Assembly (NCBI GenBank): GCA_000431215.1
Contig: HF985602.1
Coordinates: forward strand, 63,526 to 103,991
Direction of reading: 5' to 3'
Length of the DNA: 40,466 nt
From: Prevotella sp. CAG:1031
GTDB taxonomy: Bacteria > Bacteroidota > Bacteroidia > Bacteroidales > Muribaculaceae
Shown here: in pieces, positions 15,578 to 22,193 of the stretch
Position numbering within the stretch: position 1 is the stretch's first letter
Layout: every line of letters begins with the position of its first letter
Notes under the pieces: generated by a model
What the model was told of the DNA's origin: nothing
What the model saw: only the letters and a program-made list of their open reading frames with translations
Database searches by the model: none
Program-made: the position numbers and the translations under genes

Positions 15578-17104
15578 ATGAATCTGGCTCTTCTTAAACA
15601 AAACAGCGAAACCGACACCGAACGTCGGCGCGTGCGCCCGACCCGGCGCCGCTATAAGAAGGAGGTCTTCTCCGTCGACTGGCGTGAAGCGTTCACGCCG
15701 GTTCTGTTCATGCTCACTCTGGCGCTCGCTGGCCTGCGTTTTTATCCGGCCCTGGTTCTGATCGCCATAATCCTCATAAACCGACTGATTAAAAACCGCT
15801 ACGACTTCGTCATAATGCTCGGCATCATGGCAACGTCGCGCGCATTCATCCCCGACGATCTTCTGCCGGTCAAGATATTCGACCTTGTTCTGGTAGTAGC
15901 CCTCTTCGCGCTTTTCTTTTATCGTAAAGATCTGCTGACAAAACAGGTAACGATACTGTCGCTGGCTTATACGGCTATTCTGGCCGTGTTCATGTTCATG
16001 AGTCCCGAACTGCTGTCGATTCAGCTGCTGACATTCCGCGAATATGCGTCGATACTCTGTTTCGTCGTGCCGATGTTCGTGTTTGCCAACCGCGATTTCT
16101 CGATGAAGGAGTTCATGAAGCGAGTGCTTCTCTACGCCTTGATAATCTGCGCGTTCTATGCTATCGACGGAATTATCCTCAACGGCTGGCTTCTCATTCC
16201 GGCCGACGCCGGCGCGCCCTTCCCGTCGACGTTCGACCATCCCCTGATCTCGCCTTTCGTATTCTATTTTCCGCGCAAATATCCGGCCGCGCTCTACATT
16301 CTGATAGTGGCCACCTACGGCCTTGCGCGCTACTACAGGTTCAGATGGTGGCAATGGCTCATAGTTGTCAGCTGTCTGCTCGTTGTCAGAACGATAACCA
16401 TAATTGCGGCAGTTGTTCTGACCTATGTCATCTTTCAGGGCAACTTCCGCCAGTTCATGAAGAACTTTTTTCTGGCCTTCATAGCGATATTCGTGCTATA
16501 CGTGGTCGACAGCGCTACAGGGCGCCATCTGCGTGTGGCATCCCACGTCCAGCAGGTAGCCGAAGTGTTTGTTGCCGAGGACGACGAAGATCTCGCCGAA
16601 TTCGGGTCGACGCGAATGGCCCAGATTCTGCCCAAATACGAATATCTCGTCAGCAACGACAAGCTTTGGACCGGTCTCGGATTCCTCCATAACGAGAAAT
16701 CGACCTCGGCACGCTACATGATCTCGAACGACCTCTACTCCGACATCTCGCAGAGCGAGGAATCGGTTGGCGCCGCCACTGAGGTCACGCAGTTCAACAC
16801 CGTGATTCATATCGGACTCATCGGCTTCGCAATCCAGACCCTTTACTTTCTCAGTGTGTTCTTCGTGATGAAGCGCGCCCGAGTCCGCGACGCATTCTTC
16901 TATCTATCGACACTGCTCTGCGCCTCGGTGATGGGGCTGGGCGGCTTTGCCGGACTGATACGCCACGACGGACTGATATGGGTTGCCGTCGCCCTCGGCC
17001 TGACACTGATGCAACACCGCCGCGGCATCGACGAAGGCCCCGAACTCGAAGAGGAAACCGGCTTTGAAACTACAGCCGTTTCAGAAGCAGACACAACACG
17101 ATAA
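15578..17104 (+). CDS. Polytopic membrane protein, possibly O-antigen ligase/polymerase-like
   Basis: A 508-residue protein with a basic cytoplasmic N-terminus (residues 1-30) and about ten to twelve hydrophobic helices. A larger soluble loop follows (about residues 310-410), carrying the segment STRMAQILPKYEYLVSNDKL. Helices packed on both sides of one late extracytoplasmic loop are the layout of O-antigen ligase and Wzy-type polymerases, and the loop's Arg residues would fit that family. Sequence identity of Wzy proteins is poor, so this is a shape-based guess. No glycosyltransferases lie nearby, which is odd for a polysaccharide locus. The ATG at 15578 lies 5 bases past its -7 element, and a longer frame upstream overlaps the TPR gene and is rejected. 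Confidence 0.55.
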   Translation: MNLALLKQNSETDTERRRVRPTRRRYKKEVFSVDWREAFTPVLFMLTLALAGLRFYPALVLIAIILINRLIKNRYDFVIMLGIMATSRAFIPDDLLPVKIFDLVLVVALFALFFYRKDLLTKQVTILSLAYTAILAVFMFMSPELLSIQLLTFREYASILCFVVPMFVFANRDFSMKEFMKRVLLYALIICAFYAIDGIILNGWLLIPADAGAPFPSTFDHPLISPFVFYFPRKYPAALYILIVATYGLARYYRFRWWQWLIVVSCLLVVRTITIIAAVVLTYVIFQGNFRQFMKNFFLAFIAIFVLYVVDSATGRHLRVASHVQQVAEVFVAEDDEDLAEFGSTRMAQILPKYEYLVSNDKLWTGLGFLHNEKSTSARYMISNDLYSDISQSEESVGAATEVTQFNTVIHIGLIGFAIQTLYFLSVFFVMKRARVRDAFFYLSTLLCASVMGLGGFAGLIRHDGLIWVAVALGLTLMQHRRGIDEGPELEEETGFETTAVSEADTTR

Positions 17105-17118
17105 ATTCCATTCTCGAT

Positions 17119-17151
17119 TTTGCGGGAGTGACGGATTTTTCGCTATCTTTG
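17119..17151 (+). promoter_or_regulatory. Promoter of the rel-like gene
   Basis: TTTG at 17119-17122 and TATCTTTG at 17144-17151 are separated by 21 bases. The ATG at 17157 follows 5 bases later, giving another nearly leaderless message. Confidence 0.7.
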
Positions 17152-17156
17152 CCGTT

Positions 17157-19007
17157 ATGAACGACGACATGATAGATAAGAAAGCCAGGGAAGTTTTCGA
17201 TATGGTCGCTCAGCGTGCGACCGACGACGATATGCGGCGCCTGCGCGACGCTTTCAGCCTTGCCCGCGAAGCCCACGCCTCGCAGTTCCGAAAAGGTGGC
17301 GATCCTTATATCCTCCACCCCATAGCTGTGGCCGCCATTGTGGCCGGAACCCTCTGCCTCGATGTCAATTCTGTCATAGCCGCCTTTCTCCACGATGTTG
17401 TTGAAGACACTCCGGTTACAATCGGCGAGATCCGCGACCGCTTCGGCGATGATGTGGCCGCGATCGTCTCTGTTGTCACAAAGCCCCAGAAAGACCATTA
17501 CGACGCCACTAAACAGGTCGACAACTACCGGCAGATGCTCGCATCGCTCAAGGACGACGTGCGGCCGATCCTCGTAAAGCTTGCCGACCGGCTCCACAAT
17601 ATGCGCACGCTCGCCGACATGCGCCCCGACAAACAGATGAAGATCGCCGGGGAAACCGATTATCTCTATGCGCCGCTGGCCACCCGGCTGGGACTTTACG
17701 ACATCAAGACCGAGCTTGAGAATCTAAGTTTCAGATTCCGTTGTCCCCACGAATTTGAAGAGATAACGTCGCTGATCCAGCGCGACCGCGACGCCCAGCG
17801 CATAAGGCTCGACCGCTTCAACGACCAGCTCCGCGAAGTGCTCAAAAACGCCGGCATAAAGGCAACGGTGTTTACCGAATACCGCCGCCCCTACAGCGTG
17901 TGGCGCAAGATGCACAAATATGGCGACGACTTCAACCATCTCAAATACCGCCACTTTACCGAGATAATTTTTCCGTCGCGCGAGCCTGTGGTCTCCGACA
18001 AAGAGATGGCCCTTCGTGTCTACTCCGCCCTTACCGACCGCTTCAAGGAGAAACCGGGCGGAATATCGAACTATATCGACTCGCCTAAAGAAAACGGCTA
18101 TCAGAGCTTCCACGTAAAACTGCTGCCCGATTTCGGCCGCTGGCAGGAAGTGCACATAGCCTCTGACAAGATGTATCACGACTCGGCTCTCGGCTGCGTT
18201 GCGAACCGCAACGAACAGTGGCTTGAGAAATTCCGCGAAGTGCTCCGCGACATCCCCGAAGCCGGGCGCGACGGATCAGCCTTCATCGCCGACGTCGTCG
18301 CCTCGTTCTACAACGACGACATCATGACATTCACCTCGGCGGGCACGCCGGTTGTCCTGCCCCAGCGCTCTACGGTCCTCGACTTCGCCTACGAGGTCGA
18401 CGAAGCACTTGGCTCCCATGCCAAATACGCCCGAATAAACGGCTTTCTGTCGTCGATAAAAGCCCCTCTCCGCCGTGGCGACGTCGTCGAAGTATTCACC
18501 GACGAAAAAGTCAGCCCGTCGGCCGACTGGCTCAATGCCGTGACAACCTATAAGGCCCGAAAAGCCGTCTCGGACTATCTCGTCTCACAGCCCCGGCCGC
18601 GCTACGACCGGTGTCACCACTGCCTCCCGATTCCCGGCGAAGAAGTCATCGGCTTTTTCAACCATAAAGGCGACATTACGCTTCACAAGCGCGACTGCCC
18701 GACAGCCGTCAGCATGGCCTCGCAGTTCGGCGACTCGATAGTGTCGGTCGACTACGAACCCGACCAGACGCTCTATCCTGTCACGATTGAAGTTACGGCT
18801 GTAGACCGTTTCCATCTTTTCATAGACCTTGTCGACACTATCAGCAACACTCTCAACCTCGCTATCGACACCATCACAACAACCACAACCGACTCAATAG
18901 TGAAGTGCCGTATCTCTTTCGGCATCCACAGTTTCGGCGAGCTCCAGACCATAATCCATCACATCGCACTGATCGACGGAGTCGACGAAGTCAAGCGTCT
19001 TGTCTGA
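17157..19007 (+). CDS. RelA/SpoT-family protein, probable ppGpp hydrolase with degenerate synthetase
   Basis: A 616-residue long-RSH protein. The HD hydrolase domain (about 25-200) keeps its motifs: HP at 54-55, HD at 79-80, VVEDT at 81-85 and KLADRLHNMRT at 141-151. The synthetase domain (about 235-345) keeps the fold (SNYIDSPKENGYQSFHVK, QEVHI) but has lost key residues. Where active enzymes have GRPKHIYS and a DLIAIR motif, this one has TEYRRPYS and YRHFTE, placing Glu241 and Tyr264 at the positions of a conserved Arg and Asp. TGS (about 388-449), a Cys/His element (Cys486, Cys489, Cys514) and an ACT domain (about 541-616) follow. I infer a (p)ppGpp hydrolase that works beside a separate, canonical Rel elsewhere. 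The start is set by the promoter. Confidence 0.88.
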   Translation: MNDDMIDKKAREVFDMVAQRATDDDMRRLRDAFSLAREAHASQFRKGGDPYILHPIAVAAIVAGTLCLDVNSVIAAFLHDVVEDTPVTIGEIRDRFGDDVAAIVSVVTKPQKDHYDATKQVDNYRQMLASLKDDVRPILVKLADRLHNMRTLADMRPDKQMKIAGETDYLYAPLATRLGLYDIKTELENLSFRFRCPHEFEEITSLIQRDRDAQRIRLDRFNDQLREVLKNAGIKATVFTEYRRPYSVWRKMHKYGDDFNHLKYRHFTEIIFPSREPVVSDKEMALRVYSALTDRFKEKPGGISNYIDSPKENGYQSFHVKLLPDFGRWQEVHIASDKMYHDSALGCVANRNEQWLEKFREVLRDIPEAGRDGSAFIADVVASFYNDDIMTFTSAGTPVVLPQRSTVLDFAYEVDEALGSHAKYARINGFLSSIKAPLRRGDVVEVFTDEKVSPSADWLNAVTTYKARKAVSDYLVSQPRPRYDRCHHCLPIPGEEVIGFFNHKGDITLHKRDCPTAVSMASQFGDSIVSVDYEPDQTLYPVTIEVTAVDRFHLFIDLVDTISNTLNLAIDTITTTTTDSIVKCRISFGIHSFGELQTIIHHIALIDGVDEVKRLV

Positions 19008-19074
19008 TACCCGGTTAAACCAAATGGTGTCCCGGTTGTCTATAACAATAAAGCAACCATCAAATTCCACAGTT

Positions 19075-19932
19075 ATGAAAGGAATAATCCGCATCGCAGC
19101 AATCGCGCTGACTTCAGTAGCAATGATATGTCTACCGTTGACAGCCAACGCCGACCGCCATCAGGGCGCACGCGGCGGAGGACGCCCCGGAGTGGCAGCC
19201 TCACGCGGAGGTAACCACGGGAACCACGGCGGTAAGAACGACCGGCCCGGTAAGAACCACGACCGGCCCGGAAAGAACCACGACAAAGGATACCGGCCCG
19301 GTAAGAACGACCGGCCCGGAAAGAACCACGACAAAGGATACCGGCCCGGTAAGAACGACCGGCCCGGCAGGCCCCACGACAACGGATACCATAACGGGCA
19401 CCGTCCCGGCCACGGCCCCTCCCACGGCTACCGTCCGCCTAAACCCCACCACAAGCCCAACTATGGCTGGCGCCCGGGCCGTATGCCCAGACCGTACTAC
19501 AGGCCCACGCCTCCCCCGCGCTGGCGTCCCGCACCCGGCGTGCCTCCAATCGGAGCCATTCTCGGTCTGACATTCGGAGTCGCGTTCGACGCATCGATGA
19601 ATTATCTGCTGAACAACTACGCCGTTTCGGCCTACAATAATTCGATACTCATGGTCCAGAACGCCCCGTATCTGAACTTCGTGTGGCCCGAAGCGCGCCT
19701 GATCTATAACAACGGCTATCTCGACGGAACGCAGTTTATCTACACGAGCCCCTACGCCGACAATATGCGCTACTATTCGACCTATAACTATCTGACTAAC
19801 ATCTACGGGATGCCCGTTCAGACAGGGCCCGGTATGGTTGCGACATGGTATGGGGCCAACCGCGGATTCATCAACCTTTCTTTCGAGATGATGAACGGCC
19901 GCTATTTCACCGTTCTATCGCTCGGCCGGTAA
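19075..19932 (+). CDS. Secreted basic repeat protein, RPGKN-rich, unknown function
   Basis: A 285-residue protein with a clear signal peptide (residues 1-26, ending LTANA). Next comes a Gly/Arg/Lys/His/Pro-rich low-complexity region (about 27-155) with two almost identical 16-residue units at 67-82 and 83-98. After a Pro-rich stretch the C-terminal half (about 160-285) has ordinary composition, with a Gly-rich helix-like segment and many Tyr and Asn (YLLNNYAVSAYNNS). The basic region has no hydrophobic core and would be disordered. Binding of polyanions, peptidoglycan or metal by the His/Lys/Arg tract is only a guess. I do not recognise a family. The ATG at 19075 is chosen because it begins the signal peptide; 67 bases separate it from the rel-like gene. 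Confidence 0.8.
   Translation: MKGIIRIAAIALTSVAMICLPLTANADRHQGARGGGRPGVAASRGGNHGNHGGKNDRPGKNHDRPGKNHDKGYRPGKNDRPGKNHDKGYRPGKNDRPGRPHDNGYHNGHRPGHGPSHGYRPPKPHHKPNYGWRPGRMPRPYYRPTPPPRWRPAPGVPPIGAILGLTFGVAFDASMNYLLNNYAVSAYNNSILMVQNAPYLNFVWPEARLIYNNGYLDGTQFIYTSPYADNMRYYSTYNYLTNIYGMPVQTGPGMVATWYGANRGFINLSFEMMNGRYFTVLSLGR
19231..19380 (+). repeat. Coding tandem repeat, 48-bp unit
   Basis: Two adjacent 48-bp units at 19273-19320 and 19321-19368 differ only in their last base. They encode KNHDKGYRPGKNDRPG. Shorter, imperfect copies of the RPGKN core flank them on both sides. Near-identity at the DNA level points to recent duplication and possible copy-number change. Confidence 0.85.
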
Positions 19933-19962
19933 ACCACTACATTAAGTTTTTGTTAAAGATAA

Positions 19963-19995
19963 AGCGGGAAAGCGTCCGTGCGGCGCTTTTCCGCT
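19963..19995. promoter_or_regulatory. Inverted repeat against the -7 element of the two-component operon
   Basis: AGCGGGAAAGCG at 19963-19974 pairs with CGCTTTTCCGCT at 19984-19995 (12 pairs, one G-T) around a 9-base loop. Its last base is the first base of the -7 element, so it fills the spacer and -33 region of that promoter. It could be an operator, or a terminator hairpin of the preceding gene, although no T-tract follows. Confidence 0.5.
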
Positions 19996-20002
19996 ATATT
20001 TG
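19995..20002 (+). promoter_or_regulatory. -7 element for the response regulator gene
   Basis: TATATTTG matches TAnnTTTG and lies 5 bases before the ATG at 20008. No TTTG occurs 19-21 bases upstream; the inverted repeat takes that place, which suggests a regulated promoter. Confidence 0.6.
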
Positions 20003-20007
20003 CGCCC

Positions 20008-20697
20008 ATGGAACAAGAAACATGCATCCTCGTTGTCGACGACGAAGAGGCCCTTTGCGAGGCCATCAGATTCAATCTCGAAGAAGCCGGATTCACCGTC
20101 GACACCGCGCTGAGCGCCGAAGAGGCGCTGTCGACCGATCTGACGCAATACTCGCTCATTCTGCTCGACATTATGATGGGCGAAATCTCAGGAACGCGCA
20201 TGGCGGCAATTCTTAAAGCCAACCCGCTGACTGAACATATCCCCATAATCTTCTGCACCGCACGCGATTCAGAAGACGACATGATAGCCGGTCTCGAGCT
20301 CGGCAGCGACGACTATATCACAAAACCGTTCTCGATGCGCAACGTTGTGGCGCGCGTAAAAACCGTGTTGCGCCGGAGCCGCCACGGGTCGGTATCGGAA
20401 GATCTCGGGGTAGTAACATTCGGAGGTCTTGCGGTCAGCACATCGCGCAAATCCTGCACGGTAGACGGTATTGAAGTGAAGATGCCCCGGAAAGAATTCG
20501 AGATTCTGAGCCTTCTGATCTCAAACCGTGGACGCATCTTTTCGCGTGAAGAGATTCTGAAACGTATATGGCCCGACGAGGTCATCGTTGTGAACCGCGT
20601 TGTCGACGTCAACATAACGCGCCTGCGCTCGAAACTCGGCCCTTACGGCAAATATATACTGACTCGCCCGGGCTACGGTTACTGCTTTGCCGAATAA
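20008..20697 (+). CDS. OmpR/PhoB-family response regulator
   Basis: A 229-residue regulator. The receiver domain (1-120) has the acidic pair Asp11-Asp12, the phosphorylated Asp54 in ILLDIMM, Thr84 and Lys106 in DDYITKPFSM. A winged-helix DNA-binding domain follows (about 130-228, ending VNRVVDVNITRLRSKLGPYG then LTRPGYGYCF). It is followed after one base by its kinase gene, and the next gene is a PiT phosphate transporter with a Pho-box-like repeat in front, so a PhoB-type role is plausible but inferred from context. Because it lacks a close sequence signature of PhoB I leave the symbol empty. The ATG at 20008 follows the -7 element. Confidence 0.9.
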   Translation: MEQETCILVVDDEEALCEAIRFNLEEAGFTVDTALSAEEALSTDLTQYSLILLDIMMGEISGTRMAAILKANPLTEHIPIIFCTARDSEDDMIAGLELGSDDYITKPFSMRNVVARVKTVLRRSRHGSVSEDLGVVTFGGLAVSTSRKSCTVDGIEVKMPRKEFEILSLLISNRGRIFSREEILKRIWPDEVIVVNRVVDVNITRLRSKLGPYGKYILTRPGYGYCFAE

Positions 20698-20698
20698 T

Positions 20699-22102
20699 AT
20701 GCGCTTCCACACACGCCTGTTTCTCGCCCTCCTATCCTACTCGGTTCTTCTTGTAGGCGCCGTTGCCTTGTTTCAGTATCGGCGTGAGAAGGTGTTCAAA
20801 GCCGAAGAACTGAATCAGCGGCTTCAGATGGTTAACGACGATATCTTCGACCAGCTCGCCGACAGCGTCGCGGTTTTGAGATTGCCGCGCAGTATCGGAG
20901 ATCTGAGAGTGACGGTTGTCGACCGCCACGGCCATGTCGTATTCGACAACAGCCTCGACACACTGCCCGGCTCCAACCACCTCAATCGCAAAGAAATAGC
21001 CGAAGCTATGGCTACAGGCGAAGGCTATGCCATCAGGCGCAACAGCGCATCGACCGGGAAGACATATTTCTACTCGGCAAAACGCGAGGGAAACATGGTA
21101 GTGCGCACGGCAGTCCCCTATAGTGTCGAGCTCCACAAGCTGCTGGCAGCCGATTATGCCTTTCTATGGTTCATTGTCGGAATAAGCATAGTAATGTGTG
21201 TCATCGGTTATCTGACAACACGCCGTATAGGCGGACACATATCGCGTCTGAACCGGTTTGCCGAACAGGCCGAGCGCGGAGAGAACATCGTCGATACCGA
21301 GTCATTTCCCGACGACGAGCTCGGCGAAATATCCGGAAATATTATCAGGCTTTACACTAGGCTTCGCGAGGCGATGACCGAGCTTGACCGCCAGCACCGC
21401 CTTGCCCTCGAGCAGGAACACGACAAGATACGCATCAAGCGTGAACTGACTAACAATATCAACCATGAGCTCAAGACGCCTGTGGCAGCGGTCGAGGCGT
21501 GTCTGGAATCGCTTGCCGACCATCCCGACATGAGCGCCGACCGGCGCCAATACTTCGTCGGGCGTGCCCTCGACGCCAACCGGCGCCTTAGAGAACTGCT
21601 GGCCGACGTATCGGCAATCACCCGAATCGAAGACGGAGGCGACCGTATCGGCCGCGAGCCTGTCGACATCGCCGCCCTGACTGCCGACGTGTGCGCCGAA
21701 TTCTCCGAGTCGGCCATCGAAAAAAATATCGTCATCGACAACGGCATCACCCTCTCCGATCCGGTCTCCGGCAACACGGCTCTTCTGGAGTCGGTAATGC
21801 GGAATCTTATCGACAACGTCCTGAAATATTCAGGCGCCACCCGCGTGGAACTCCGGCAGAACCTGACCGCCGACAAGCTGACAATCACTGTGACAGACAA
21901 CGGATGTGGCGTCAATCCGGAACATCTGCCCCATCTTTTCGAACGATTCTACCGTGTCGACAAAGGGCGTTCGAGGCGCTGCGGCGGAACAGGACTCGGA
22001 CTGGCAATAGTTAAAAACGCGGTCATCTGGCACGGTGGCCATGTGCGCGCCGACCTTCCGGCGGCCGGCGGCCTGCGGATAACGATAGTCATTCCGCGCT
22101 GA
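20699..22102 (+). CDS. Sensor histidine kinase of the OmpR-family pair
   Basis: A 467-residue membrane kinase with two transmembrane helices (about 7-25 and 155-172) around a periplasmic sensor of about 130 residues. A HAMP-like linker follows (about 172-225), then the dimerisation and phosphoacceptor helix with His256 in NNINHELKTPVAA. The ATPase domain has the N box NLIDNVLKYSG, the G1 box DNGCGV and the G2 box GTGLGLAIV. The ATG at 20699 starts one base after the regulator's stop, so the two are co-translated. An in-frame TTG four codons earlier overlaps the regulator and is less likely. Next to a phosphate transporter, this would be a PhoR-like sensor, though the periplasmic domain gives no proof. 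Confidence 0.9.
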   Translation: MRFHTRLFLALLSYSVLLVGAVALFQYRREKVFKAEELNQRLQMVNDDIFDQLADSVAVLRLPRSIGDLRVTVVDRHGHVVFDNSLDTLPGSNHLNRKEIAEAMATGEGYAIRRNSASTGKTYFYSAKREGNMVVRTAVPYSVELHKLLAADYAFLWFIVGISIVMCVIGYLTTRRIGGHISRLNRFAEQAERGENIVDTESFPDDELGEISGNIIRLYTRLREAMTELDRQHRLALEQEHDKIRIKRELTNNINHELKTPVAAVEACLESLADHPDMSADRRQYFVGRALDANRRLRELLADVSAITRIEDGGDRIGREPVDIAALTADVCAEFSESAIEKNIVIDNGITLSDPVSGNTALLESVMRNLIDNVLKYSGATRVELRQNLTADKLTITVTDNGCGVNPEHLPHLFERFYRVDKGRSRRCGGTGLGLAIVKNAVIWHGGHVRADLPAAGGLRITIVIPR

Positions 22103-22132
22103 CTCCCTCGATTTCTCTTTTTTTTAATTTTG

Positions 22133-22152
22133 ATGAAACATTTATGAAACAT
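22133..22152 (+). promoter_or_regulatory. Pho-box-like direct repeat before the phosphate transporter
   Basis: ATGAAACAT occurs twice, at 22133-22141 and 22144-22152, with an 11-base period. E. coli PhoB boxes are also direct repeats with an 11-base period, one helix turn. A weak -7-like TAATTTG at 22162-22168 lies just downstream, so the repeats cover the -33 region, as in activator-dependent Pho promoters. Confidence 0.6.
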
Positions 22153-22193
22153 CGTTGAGCGTAATTTGTAATAAAATTAAACAGCTCACAGAT

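Noticed and set aside
19201..19452. Minus-strand frames with repeated PGR and VVLTGPV patterns
   Set aside because: They are reverse readings of the RPGKN repeats and carry no independent evidence.
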